Source of the DNA: Chromatiales bacterium
GTDB lineage: Bacteria > Pseudomonadota > Gammaproteobacteria > Chromatiales > Chromatiaceae
Direction of reading: 5' to 3'
Assembly: GCA_024639625.1 (NCBI GenBank)
Contig: JAHEIA010000245.1
Location: 1-5,490, forward strand
DNA: 5,490 nucleotides
Shown here: piece after piece, positions 1 through 5,490 of the stretch
Layout: each line of letters opens with the position of its first letter
Numbering within the stretch: position 1 is the first letter of the stretch
The notes under the pieces: generated by a model
The model's input: the letters and a program-made list of their open reading frames with translations, nothing else
What the model was told of the DNA's origin: nothing
Databases searched by the model: none
Position numbers and translations under genes: made by a program

Positions 1-687
1 GGTACCCACGAAAAACCGGGCGTGATTATCGCTCAACTCCACTCGCGTACTCCCGTGCTCAGCCTTGAGCAACCGTGTCAATTCCAGGACCGCCTTTCGC
101 GGCAGGATGATCTGGAACTCAATATCCGGGACGATCTGCTCCGGTGTTTCAGCGATCGCCAACCGGTGACCGTCGGTTGCAACGGTCCTCAGTATCCCGT
201 CCGAAGCTTCGATCAGCATTCCGTTCAGGTAATACCTTACGTCCTGCTGCGCCATCGCAAACTGCGTTTTTTCCAGCAGCCCACCTAGCGTCCCCTCGGA
301 AAGCGAAAGCGTCTGCTTCTTCTCGCTCGGCTCAATACTGGGAAAATCCTGCGCAGCGAGCACACCCAGGGTAAACCGACTCTTCCCCGACCGCACCACG
401 GCTTTCTCGCTTTTTACCTCAATGTCGATACTCGCCCCCTCTGGAAGGGCTTTAACGATATCCAACAACTTCCTTGCAGGAAGTGTGAAGCTGCACTCTT
501 CATTGCACTTACATTCTGCGAGTGCTTGCACCTCGACTTCCAAGTCCGTTCCTGTCATCGCCAGCTGGTTACTTTTCGCATTGATCAAGACATTCGCCAG
601 GATAGGAAGCGTTTGTCTTCTTTCCACGACTCCAGCAATCTGGGCCAAGCAGGGAAGAACCGCATCTCGCGTAGTGGCAATTTTCAT
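1..687 (-). CDS. dnaN: DNA polymerase III beta subunit (sliding clamp), 5' part only
   Basis: This is the ring-shaped clamp that holds DNA polymerase III on DNA and recruits other replication and repair proteins. The frame stays open from the start codon to the window edge, giving 229 of roughly 366 residues: all of domain I (about 1-120) and most of domain II. Residues match E. coli DnaN at TLPIL (26-30), GTDLE (46-50), ARK (71-73), VRSGKSRF (98-105), RYYLNGML (151-158) and TVATDGHRLA (168-177); the last two line the client-binding pocket. Two ATGs lie side by side at 688-690 and 685-687. The inner one is chosen because it gives the family's MK start and better spacing from a GGAAAG Shine-Dalgarno sequence. 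An unusual CxCxxxC cluster sits at Cys59, Cys61 and Cys65. The gene follows dnaA in the same direction after 231 bp. Identity is certain; the C-terminal third lies outside. Confidence 0.97.
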   Translation of the reverse strand, partial: MKIATTRDAVLPCLAQIAGVVERRQTLPILANVLINAKSNQLAMTGTDLEVEVQALAECKCNEECSFTLPARKLLDIVKALPEGASIDIEVKSEKAVVRSGKSRFTLGVLAAQDFPSIEPSEKKQTLSLSEGTLGGLLEKTQFAMAQQDVRYYLNGMLIEASDGILRTVATDGHRLAIAETPEQIVPDIEFQIILPRKAVLELTRLLKAEHGSTRVELSDNHARFFVGT

Positions 688-706
688 CATCGTCTTTCCA
701 CGCTGA

Positions 707-755
707 CTAATAAGAATTCTGTATAAGTATTCTTTACCCTAATTATTCTTATAAG
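707..755. repeat. Imperfect inverted repeat in the candidate origin
   Basis: CTAATAAGAAT (707-717) pairs with ATTCTTATAAG (745-755) at 10 of 11 positions across a 27-nt gap. Within the same stretch TATTCTT is directly repeated at 728-734 and 744-750, and CTTATAAG (748-755) is itself a palindrome. The site sits just upstream of dnaN and may be a protein-binding site, part of the unwinding region or chance in AT-rich DNA. Confidence 0.35.
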
Positions 756-785
756 CCAAGCTCTTATCGGTTAGTGATTCTAATT

Positions 786-798
786 TATCTTTATTTTT
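786..798 (+). other. Possible AT-rich 13-mer of the DNA unwinding element
   Basis: TATCTTTATTTTT agrees with the E. coli oriC 13-mer consensus GATCTNTTNTTTT at 9 of 11 fixed positions and sits in the most AT-rich part of the dnaA-dnaN spacer, about 70 bp from the perfect DnaA box. AT-rich DNA can match by chance, and only one good copy is seen where E. coli has three. Confidence 0.35.
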
Positions 799-818
799 CA
801 ACGAGTTATTAATCTTCT

Positions 819-845
819 TGCTGTTAAGAAACAGTACTGAAGTAC
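819..845. repeat. Cluster of short palindromes in the candidate origin
   Basis: CTGTT (821-825) pairs with AACAG (830-834) around AAGA and extends to 819-836 with a G-T pair and a T-A pair. It overlaps the palindrome CAGTACTG (832-839) and a GTAC-TGAA-GTAC fold (834-845). On either strand there is no following T-run, so it is not a terminator for dnaA. Function is unknown. Confidence 0.3.
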
Positions 846-866
846 CAGTCTAGCCTGTTCGGGAAT

Positions 867-875
867 TGTGGATAA
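867..875 (-). promoter_or_regulatory. Perfect DnaA box (TTATCCACA)
   Basis: On the minus strand this reads TTATCCACA, an exact match to the high-affinity DnaA-binding consensus TTATNCACA. It lies 47 bp past the dnaA stop codon and is followed on the plus strand by ATTTTTTAA. DnaA encoded next door is expected to bind here through its domain IV. Confidence 0.85.
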
Positions 876-921
876 GATTTTTTAATAGCTGTAGACATGT
901 TTGCTCGACATCTTTTCCACC

Positions 922-2268
922 TCAGCTCGTCAGGGTTCTCAACAGGTTTGTGTAGTCTTCCGCGATTCGCGGGTCTTCTTCGCGGAGCTTGGCTATTTGC
1001 CGGTTGGCATACAACACGGTCGTATGGTCCCGCCCGCCGAAAGCGTTCCCAATCTCAGGCAGGCTATGACTGGTAAGCTCCTTGGCTAACGTCATCGCGA
1101 TCTGTCGTGGGCGAGCGATCGATCGGCTGCGTTTTCCCGACAACAGATCGGAGGTTCGGATTTGAAAGTACTCCGCCACCGTTTTTTGGATATTCTCGAT
1201 CGTCACCAGCTTATCCTGGGCGACCAACATATCGCGTAGCGCTTCCTTGGCGAAATCGAGCGTGATGGGTTTGCCAGTGAACTGCGAATTCGCGAGTACG
1301 CGGCGCAGCGCCCCTTCGAGTTCGCGAATGTTGGACCGGATGCGCTTCCCGATAAAGAACGCCACCTCCGATGGAAGCTCCGCTTTTAACTGTAGAGCTT
1401 TGCTCTGCAGGATTGCGACCCGAGTCTCCAGATCCGGCGGCTCAATAGCCACGGTAAGTCCCCAGCCGAAACGCGAGCGCAGGCGCTCTTCGAGCCCAGA
1501 GACCTCCTTAGGAAATCGATCGCTGGACAGGATGATCTGCTGTTGGGATTCGAATAAGGCGTTGAAAGTGTGGAAAAATTCCTCCTGTGATCTTTCCTTT
1601 CCGGCAAAGAACTGCACGTCGTCGATCAGCAGTGCGTTGACCGTACGATAGTGCCGCTTGAAGTCGTCGATGCGATTATGCTGCAGCGCCTTTACCATCT
1701 CTGCGACGAATCGTTCGGAGTGTAAATACACGACTCGGGCGCTTGGATTGCAATCCTGTATCAGGTTGCCTATGGCATGCATCAGATGCGTCTTCCCTAA
1801 CCCCACGCCGCCGTAGATAAAAAGCGGATTGTACGCGGTGCCTGGATTCTGCCCAATCTGCATCGAGGCCGCGCGCGCGATCTGGTTCGATTTTCCCTCG
1901 ACGAAGGTGTCGAAGTTGAAACTGCGGTTAAGATTTGTCGGTGTGTTGTTGGTCCGCCGTTTCGCGCCCCTGTCGTCCCCAGACACCGAACTCGAGAAAG
2001 ACGTTGGTTTGGCACCTTCAGGGCCGCTCGACCGGGTACCGATCTCCACCAGTAGTCGCGGCGGATGACCGCCGCAGAACCCAGCTAGAAATTCTGCAAT
2101 CTGCGCGATGTAGTGATTTCGCACCCAGTCGAGAACGAATCGGTTCGGTGCGAGCAGGAGAATTTCGTCTTCGGCCTCCACCGCTTGCAGAGGCCGAATC
2201 CATGTGTTGAATTGCTGCGGCGGCAAGTCGCTTTCGAGTCGCGCCACGCAACGGGTCCATAGGCTCAC
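922..2268 (-). CDS. dnaA: Chromosomal replication initiator protein DnaA
   Basis: DnaA is the AAA+ ATPase that binds DnaA boxes at oriC, melts the origin and loads the replicative helicase. The 448-residue protein has all four domains: domain I (about 1-75, with FNTWIRPLQ and [10 protein letters not shown]), a short variable linker (about 78-115), the AAA+ domain (about 116-355) and the helix-turn-helix domain (about 356-448). Visible motifs are Walker A GGVGLGKT (153-160), Walker B LLIDDVQF (213-220), sensor I ILSSDR (246-251), arginines 262 and 266 equivalent to E. coli R281 and R285, sensor II R315, and the DNA-binding signature GGRDHTTVL (411-419). It is 19 residues shorter than E. coli DnaA, the difference lying N-terminal to the AAA+ core. 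The GTG start is fixed by an in-frame TAA at 2287-2289; GGAG at 2279-2282 is a rather distant Shine-Dalgarno sequence (10 nt). E. coli dnaA also starts with GTG. It is divergent from rpmH. Confidence 0.98.
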   Translation of the reverse strand: MSLWTRCVARLESDLPPQQFNTWIRPLQAVEAEDEILLLAPNRFVLDWVRNHYIAQIAEFLAGFCGGHPPRLLVEIGTRSSGPEGAKPTSFSSSVSGDDRGAKRRTNNTPTNLNRSFNFDTFVEGKSNQIARAASMQIGQNPGTAYNPLFIYGGVGLGKTHLMHAIGNLIQDCNPSARVVYLHSERFVAEMVKALQHNRIDDFKRHYRTVNALLIDDVQFFAGKERSQEEFFHTFNALFESQQQIILSSDRFPKEVSGLEERLRSRFGWGLTVAIEPPDLETRVAILQSKALQLKAELPSEVAFFIGKRIRSNIRELEGALRRVLANSQFTGKPITLDFAKEALRDMLVAQDKLVTIENIQKTVAEYFQIRTSDLLSGKRSRSIARPRQIAMTLAKELTSHSLPEIGNAFGGRDHTTVLYANRQIAKLREEDPRIAEDYTNLLRTLTS

Positions 2269-2314
2269 GGAAGCTGTACTCCGGGGTTAATCGCTGCCAA
2301 TAGGGTCGATGAGC

Positions 2315-2330
2315 GGGCCGCCTGCGGCCC
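2315..2330 (-). repeat. GC-rich perfect inverted repeat in the dnaA leader
   Basis: GGGCCGC (2315-2321) and GCGGCCC (2324-2330) are exact inverse complements separated by 2 nt; as RNA, six G-C pairs with a 4-nt loop would form. It lies 47 nt upstream of the dnaA GTG, inside the predicted leader. On the plus strand it is followed by only TTT, too short for a convincing terminator. A role in dnaA mRNA translation or stability is an inference. Confidence 0.5.
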
Positions 2331-2436
2331 TTTGTCCACTCGAATCTTTCCCTCGGTACTTTGCCCTGTTCTGAGGGGCTGAGCCGATTCGGATTCTTCC
2401 GTCCGCTGCGACTTGCCAAGTCCTCCGATGCTGTCC

Positions 2437-2465
2437 ATCATAGCGGACCCGTGTCGCCGACTGAA
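2437..2465 (-). promoter_or_regulatory. Possible dnaA promoter
   Basis: On the minus strand TTCAGT (2460-2465, 3/6 to the sigma-70 -35) is followed after 17 bp by TATGAT (2437-2442, 5/6 to the -10). Transcription from here would give dnaA a leader of about 160 nt. The strong -10 and ideal spacing support it; the poor -35 keeps confidence low. Confidence 0.4.
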
Positions 2466-2556
2466 GGGCCACCATCAACTATTCCGGGCCGGCAAAGCGA
2501 CATGCTAACAAGCCCTCCGCCCGGTTACCTGTTGGCCGCACCGGGCTGCTACCTGG

Positions 2557-2586
2557 TTGACAAGATTCCACTCCGCGAAGTACTCT
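2557..2586 (+). promoter_or_regulatory. Likely promoter of the rpmH operon
   Basis: A perfect sigma-70 -35 hexamer TTGACA (2557-2562) is followed after 18 bp by TACTCT (2581-2586), a weak -10. A start near 2592-2594 would leave a leader of about 60 nt before rpmH. The C-rich stretch 2590-2593 just after the -10 resembles the GC-rich discriminators of stringently controlled ribosomal promoters, which would suit an L34 gene. No better candidate is seen in the spacer for this direction. Confidence 0.5.
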
Positions 2587-2653
2587 TGTCCCCTTTTTTT
2601 GGTGGCCGGAATAGCGGGCCTCCCAGGACTCTCGCCAACCATGGTAAACCGCG

Positions 2654-2788
2654 ATGAAAAGAACATTCCAACCCAGTAACCTGAAGCGCGCACGTACCCA
2701 CGGTTTCCGCGCCCGGATGGCAACGCGCAACGGGCGCAAGGTAATCAACGCCCGGCGTGCGAAAGGTCGTGTGCGCCTGACTCCCTGA
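2654..2788 (+). CDS. rpmH: 50S ribosomal protein L34
   Basis: L34 is a very small basic protein of the large ribosomal subunit. The 44-residue product starts [20 protein letters not shown] and ends [10 protein letters not shown], matching E. coli L34 (46 residues) almost throughout, with the conserved HGFRARM (16-22) and NGRKV (26-30) segments. The start is fixed by the universal MKRT beginning. The Shine-Dalgarno sequence is poor: only GGTAA at 2643-2647. An out-of-frame ATG at 2641 with 12 codons ends inside the gene. rpmH is first in the rightward operon, 11 nt ahead of rnpA, the standard bacterial pairing. Confidence 0.98.
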   Translation: MKRTFQPSNLKRARTHGFRARMATRNGRKVINARRAKGRVRLTP

Positions 2789-2799
2789 CCGCCTTCGCA

Positions 2800-3162
2800 T
2801 TGGAACGACCGCAAGGTTTTCCGCGCACCTTTCGGTTAGTCAACGCCACCGAGTACCGTGCGGTTTTCCGCCATTCGACGAGAAGCGCAGACGCTATCTT
2901 CACTGTCTTGGCACGCAGCAATCGCTCTGGCTACGCTCGCTTAGGGCACGCCATCTCGCGCAAACATACGCGCCGTGCGGTGGACCGAAATCGAATCAAG
3001 CGGCTGGTACGCGAAAGCTTTCGATGCAATCGATTGCTCCTCGTCGGGTTGGATCTCGTGGTACTCAGCCGACCGGGCAGCCATAACCGCGCGAATCGCG
3101 AGATCCTGCGCTCGCTGCAAAGTCATTGGGAAAGCCTCAACTCACGATGCGACAGATCTTGA
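2800..3162 (+). CDS. rnpA: Ribonuclease P protein component
   Basis: This is the small basic protein that binds the catalytic RNase P RNA and helps it cut the 5' leader from precursor tRNAs. The 120-residue product has the length of E. coli RnpA (119). The family's RNR signature is clear: [20 protein letters not shown] (53-72) followed by SFR. FPRTFRL (7-13) near the N-terminus matches the usual opening of the protein. No ATG or GTG fits; the TTG at 2800 gives the right length and lies 11 nt after the rpmH stop. No Shine-Dalgarno sequence precedes it, so translation probably depends on ribosomes finishing rpmH. Its 3' end overlaps yidD by 16 nt. Identity is secure; the exact start is less so. 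Confidence 0.95.
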   Translation: MERPQGFPRTFRLVNATEYRAVFRHSTRSADAIFTVLARSNRSGYARLGHAISRKHTRRAVDRNRIKRLVRESFRCNRLLLVGLDLVVLSRPGSHNRANREILRSLQSHWESLNSRCDRS

Positions 3163-3383
3163 TCTTTCTCGTCCGTTGTTACCAGTACCTGATCCGGCCG
3201 TGGATTGGAAACCATTGCCGTTTCTACCCCAGCTGCTCGGAATATGCGGTGGAGTCATTGCAGACCCACGGCCCGACGCGCGGCCTCTGGCTAGCGGTCC
3301 GACGCCTAGGGCGTTGCCATCCCTGGCACGAAGGCGGTTACGATCCGGTCCCTGAAGCAAAAAAAGGAACCGCCCATGGATAA
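3147..3383 (+). CDS. yidD: YidD, membrane protein insertion efficiency factor
   Basis: YidD is a small inner-membrane-associated protein that assists YidC-dependent insertion of membrane proteins; its exact mechanism is not settled. The 78-residue product carries the family hallmarks [16 protein letters not shown] (23-38) and [13 protein letters not shown] (57-69), with conserved Cys24, Cys30 and Cys57. The amphipathic or hydrophobic N-terminal stretch [13 protein letters not shown] (4-16) fits membrane association. ATG 3147 is preferred because the E. coli protein has the same IRxYQ-type opening soon after its start; an in-frame TTG at 3126 would add 7 residues. A GGGAAAG at 3128-3134 is a weak, distant ribosome site. 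The gene overlaps rnpA by 16 nt and yidC by 8 nt, the usual linkage of the three genes. Confidence 0.93.
   Translation: MRQILIFLVRCYQYLIRPWIGNHCRFYPSCSEYAVESLQTHGPTRGLWLAVRRLGRCHPWHEGGYDPVPEAKKGTAHG
3364..3369 (+). promoter_or_regulatory. Strong Shine-Dalgarno site for yidC inside yidD
   Basis: AAGGAA lies 6 nt before the yidC ATG at 3376 and inside the last codons of yidD (Lys72-Lys73-Gly74-Thr75). It is the best ribosome-binding site of the rightward genes and settles the yidC start. Confidence 0.8.
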
Positions 3384-5058
3384 CATCCGCTTGGTGCTGA
3401 TTTTCGCCCTCGCCTTCTTGGCTCTGCTGTTGTACCAGGCGTGGATGGACGACTACGGTGCGCCGAAGGGCCAGCCCCAAGCCACTGCTTCGTCGGAAAC
3501 CCCTGCTCCACAGGTGCCCGCGTCCGCCGGTCTTTCTGCTGGCTCGTCGGTTCCTGCCGCTCCGGTGCCAGAGATCAGCGGGACCTCGGCTCCGCCCGCC
3601 GTTGTTGCGGCACCCAGCGACGAGCAAGACTGGATCCGCGTCGTCACCGATGTGCTGGATCTGCGGATCTCGCCCAAAGGAGGCGATCTAAAATCCGCAC
3701 TGCTGCTGGACTATCCCGTCGATCCCAAGACCCCCGAGGAAAAGTTCCCGCTCCTGAAGCCGGCACCGCCGAACCTGTTTATCGCCCAGTCGGGCCTGAT
3801 CGGGGCCGATCCGGACACCGCCCCGACCCATGAGGCGCAGTATCGGGCCGAGCGCCCGCTGTTCGAGCTGGCGGCTGGTCAGGAGCAGCTCGAAGTACCC
3901 TTGGTTTGGACACACCCCTCGGGGATCGAGGTTACCAAACGCTATACCTTGCGCCGCGGAAGCTACTTGATCGAGGTTCAGCACGAAGTCGAAAACAACA
4001 GCGGAAAAACCTGGAGCGCTCGAGAATACAATCAACTCCAGCGTACGCCGCCTCTGGAATCGGACAAACAACGCTTCATCTACACCTATACCGGAGCGGC
4101 GATCTACAGCCCGACCGAGAAATACCAGAAGATTTCCTTTGACGATATGAAAGAGCAGAAGCTCGCGCTGGATGTTACGGGCGGCTGGGTGTCTATCATC
4201 CAGCACTATTTCCTTGGCGCCTGGATTCCACCGGGCGAAACAGCGCAACATTTCTTTTCCAACGTACTTCCGGGCGAGCGCTATGTCATCGGCATCTATT
4301 CCGAACCGGTGACTATCCCGGATGGATCCTCGCACGTGTTCTCCTCGGAGGTTTTCGCCGGCCCCAAGCTGCAGGATGTCCTCGCCGAGATCGCTCCCGG
4401 TCTCGAGCTCACCGTTGACTACGGTTGGTTGACCGTCGTTTCTCAGCCGCTGTTCTGGCTGCTGAAGAAATTGCATGACCTGTTGGGCAATTGGGGCTGG
4501 GCGATCATCTTTCTGACCATCCTGATCAAGCTCGCCTTCTACAAGTTGTCCGAGACCAGTTACAAGTCGATGGCGAACATGCGTCGCATGACGCCGCGCA
4601 TCCAAGCGCTGAAAGACCGTTACGGAAGCGATAAGCAGCGACTCAACCAGGCAATGATGGAGCTGTATAAGAAAGAGAAGATCAATCCGCTTGGCGGCTG
4701 TCTCCCCGTGGTGGTGCAGATACCGGTTTTTATTGCCCTGTACTGGGTCCTTCTGGAAAGCGTCGAACTGCGCCAGGCGCCATTTATCCTCTGGATCAAT
4801 AATCTTTCGGCGAAGGACCCGTACTTCATTCTGCCTCTGATCATGGGCATCTCGATGTTTATCCAACAAAAGCTGAATCCAGCGCCGGTCGATCCCATGC
4901 AGGCCAAGATCATGATGTCGCTGCCCTTCGTGTTCACCATCTTTTTTGCCTTCTTTCCGGCGGGCCTGGTGCTCTACTGGGTGGTGAATAATATTCTTTC
5001 GATTGCGCAGCAGTGGGTCATCACGCGCCGCATCGAACAGGCTGCCGCGGCGCACTGA
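3376..5058 (+). CDS. yidC: Membrane protein insertase YidC (Oxa1/Alb3 family)
   Basis: YidC inserts and folds inner-membrane proteins, alone or with the Sec translocon. The 560-residue product has the Gram-negative layout: TM1 at about 4-22, a Pro/Ala/Ser-rich linker (about 28-82), the large periplasmic beta domain (about 85-345), then the conserved core from about 350. Core segments are TM2 (about 355-390), the cytoplasmic helical hairpin with [18 protein letters not shown] (396-413), TM3 containing [20 protein letters not shown] (437-456), SVELRQAPF (462-470), TM4 around 482-497 and TM5 around 513-540 with FPAGLVLYW (527-535). The groove position equivalent to E. coli Arg366 is Lys385, a conservative change seen in other family members. 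The C-terminal tail is short (about 10 residues, ending QAAAAH). The ATG overlaps the yidD stop by 8 nt with a strong ribosome site. mnmE follows after 25 nt. Confidence 0.98.
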   Translation: MDNIRLVLIFALAFLALLLYQAWMDDYGAPKGQPQATASSETPAPQVPASAGLSAGSSVPAAPVPEISGTSAPPAVVAAPSDEQDWIRVVTDVLDLRISPKGGDLKSALLLDYPVDPKTPEEKFPLLKPAPPNLFIAQSGLIGADPDTAPTHEAQYRAERPLFELAAGQEQLEVPLVWTHPSGIEVTKRYTLRRGSYLIEVQHEVENNSGKTWSAREYNQLQRTPPLESDKQRFIYTYTGAAIYSPTEKYQKISFDDMKEQKLALDVTGGWVSIIQHYFLGAWIPPGETAQHFFSNVLPGERYVIGIYSEPVTIPDGSSHVFSSEVFAGPKLQDVLAEIAPGLELTVDYGWLTVVSQPLFWLLKKLHDLLGNWGWAIIFLTILIKLAFYKLSETSYKSMANMRRMTPRIQALKDRYGSDKQRLNQAMMELYKKEKINPLGGCLPVVVQIPVFIALYWVLLESVELRQAPFILWINNLSAKDPYFILPLIMGISMFIQQKLNPAPVDPMQAKIMMSLPFVFTIFFAFFPAGLVLYWVVNNILSIAQQWVITRRIEQAAAAH

Positions 5059-5072
5059 CCTGTTACTCGGGG

Positions 5073-5092
5073 CGACAGCCGCCATGCTGTCG
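5073..5092 (+). repeat. Perfect hairpin spanning the mnmE start codon
   Basis: CGACAGC (5073-5079) and GCTGTCG (5086-5092) are exact inverse complements around a 6-nt loop CGCCAT. The mnmE ATG (5084-5086) has A and T in the loop and G in the stem, and the only ribosome-site candidate, GGGG at 5069-5072, abuts the stem. In mRNA the structure could limit initiation unless ribosomes arriving from yidC open it. The pairing is seen directly; the regulatory role is inferred. Confidence 0.5.
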
Positions 5093-5490
5093 AGCGACAC
5101 TATAGCGGCCCTGGCCACGCCGCCTGGCGTCGGTGGCGTAGCGGTCCTGCGCGTCTCCGGACCCGCCGCACAAGAGGTGGCGCTGGCCCTGCTCGGTCGG
5201 CTGCCGAAGCCCCGCCGAGCTACCTTCTGCGCATTTCGCGACGCCCGCGGAGACAGCATCGATCAGGGCATCGCGCTGTATTTTCCAGGACCCCACTCCT
5301 TCACCGGAGACGACGTGCTCGAACTGCAGGGCCACGGCGGCCCGGTCGTCACGGACCTCCTGCTGCAACGTGTCCTGCAATGCGGCCCCCGACTCGCCCG
5401 GCCCGGGGAATTCAGCGAGCGCGCCTTCCTCAACGGTAAACTGGATCTCACCCAGGCCGAGGCAATCGCCGACCTGATCGCGAGTGGAAG
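5084..5490 (+). CDS. mnmE: tRNA modification GTPase MnmE (TrmE), N-terminal part only
   Basis: MnmE works with MnmG (GidA) to add the 5-(carboxymethyl)aminomethyl group to the wobble uridine of certain tRNAs, using a folate-derived one-carbon unit. The visible 135 residues (of about 450) are the N-terminal tetrahydrofolate-binding and dimerisation domain and the start of the helical domain. Matches to E. coli are [20 protein letters not shown] (5-24), [20 protein letters not shown] (67-86), [18 protein letters not shown] (105-122) and QAEAIADLI (124-132). The GTPase domain and the C-terminal catalytic Cys motif lie beyond the right edge. ATG 5084 gives the family's usual start just before DTI. 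The gene is 25 nt after yidC with only a weak GGGG ribosome site and a hairpin over the start codon. Identity is certain. Confidence 0.96.
   Translation, partial: MLSSDTIAALATPPGVGGVAVLRVSGPAAQEVALALLGRLPKPRRATFCAFRDARGDSIDQGIALYFPGPHSFTGDDVLELQGHGGPVVTDLLLQRVLQCGPRLARPGEFSERAFLNGKLDLTQAEAIADLIASG

Larger units (their letters stand above)
691..921. other. Candidate chromosomal replication origin (oriC) in the dnaA-dnaN spacer
   Basis: This 231-bp gap has no gene and is far more AT-rich than its surroundings: about 34% G+C by hand count, and about 27% over 711-830. It contains one perfect DnaA box (867-875), a T-run beside it (878-883), and a 13-mer at 786-798 (TATCTTTATTTTT) that matches 9 of the 11 fixed positions of the E. 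coli unwinding 13-mer GATCTNTTNTTTT. Weaker 7/9 DnaA-box matches occur at 743-751, 822-830 and 913-921. No GATC is present. Short inverted repeats crowd 707-755 and 819-845. The origin lies in the dnaA-dnaN spacer in some gammaproteobacteria and upstream of dnaA in others; base composition favours this side here. The dnaN promoter must also lie here or upstream. The best leftward -10 match is TATAAG at 748-753, without a convincing -35. The origin call is an inference. Confidence 0.65.
2269..2653. promoter_or_regulatory. Divergent dnaA / rpmH control region, no gene
   Basis: This 385-bp gap separates the two transcription directions. Open frames here are short, lack family resemblance and run into the known genes. 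The left part (to about 2465) reads as the leader and promoter of dnaA on the minus strand, with a hairpin at 2315-2330 and a weak DnaA-box-like TTGTCCACT at 2332-2340 (7/9). The right part (from about 2557) reads as the promoter and leader of rpmH. Unlike the dnaA-dnaN spacer it is GC-rich and has no perfect DnaA box, so it is the weaker origin candidate, although in Pseudomonas this side is used. Confidence 0.6.

Noticed and set aside
1..6. GGTACC (KpnI site) exactly at the window start, recurring at 2035-2040
   Set aside because: It may reflect a cloned fragment end, but in dnaN it simply encodes Gly-Thr and has no biological meaning on its own.
22..726. Several plus-strand open frames in the first 700 bases
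   Set aside because: All are antisense to dnaN, whose minus-strand frame is open throughout and matches the clamp family.
2018..2419. 133-codon minus-strand open frame covering the dnaA start and leader
   Set aside because: It shares the strand but not the frame of dnaA, overlaps the conserved dnaA domain I, and has no family resemblance.
2585..2600. Intrinsic terminator at the CTTGTC-CCC-T7 stretch
   Set aside because: The only upstream pairing is a 6-bp stem with a 20-nt loop overlapping the promoter hexamers, and no rightward gene lies upstream that would need it.
2361..2657. 98-codon plus-strand open frame upstream of rpmH
   Set aside because: It spans the rpmH promoter, ends just inside rpmH in another frame, is Pro/Gly/Ser-rich and matches no family I recognise.
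3142..3627. 161-codon minus-strand open frame opposite yidD and the 5' part of yidC
   Set aside because: It is low-complexity, rich in Arg, Gly and Ser, and antisense to two recognised genes.
3688..5259. 523-codon open frame on the minus strand opposite yidC and the start of mnmE
   Set aside because: It is fully antisense to an unmistakable yidC. Its translation is rich in Arg, Gln and His with no recognisable domain, as expected for the shadow frame of a GC-rich gene.
1..5490. Possible undescribed system, mobile element, CRISPR array or defence locus
   Set aside because: All long stretches are accounted for by seven conserved housekeeping genes in their usual order. No repeats array, transposase, integrase or unknown gene is present.

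Overview
This window is the conserved replication-origin neighbourhood of a gammaproteobacterial chromosome. The gene order dnaN-dnaA (leftward) / rpmH-rnpA-yidD-yidC-mnmE (rightward) is the one known from Escherichia, Pseudomonas and Xanthomonas relatives. Every protein aligns closely by eye with its E. coli counterpart: DnaA keeps all AAA+ and DNA-binding motifs and is 19 residues shorter, RpmH is 44 residues long, and MnmE starts almost like E. coli's. The coding sequence is moderately to strongly GC-rich. The genus cannot be named with confidence; a free-living gammaproteobacterium outside the Enterobacteriaceae is the best reading, partly because the candidate origin contains no GATC (Dam) sites.

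Leftward half. Positions 1-687 hold the first 229 codons of dnaN (sliding clamp), cut by the window's left edge. Positions 691-921 are a 231-bp spacer with about 34% G+C (about 27% over 711-830). It holds one perfect DnaA box and a sequence resembling the E. coli 13-mer unwinding repeats, so it is the best candidate for oriC. Positions 922-2268 are a complete dnaA with a GTG start.

Divergent control region. Positions 2269-2653 (385 bp) hold no gene. They carry the leftward dnaA leader with a likely promoter and a GC hairpin, and the likely rightward rpmH promoter.

Rightward half. rpmH, rnpA, yidD, yidC and mnmE form a tight run: an 11-nt gap, then two overlaps (16 and 8 nt), then a 25-nt gap. 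They encode ribosomal protein L34, the protein subunit of RNase P, a membrane-insertion helper, the YidC insertase, and the N-terminal third of the tRNA-modifying GTPase MnmE, cut by the right edge. The layout couples replication initiation on one side to translation, tRNA maturation and membrane-protein insertion on the other.

I found no mobile element, CRISPR array, tRNA/rRNA gene or undescribed system. The points worth a second look are small: origin architecture, hairpins at control points, a cysteine cluster in the clamp, and start-codon choices.
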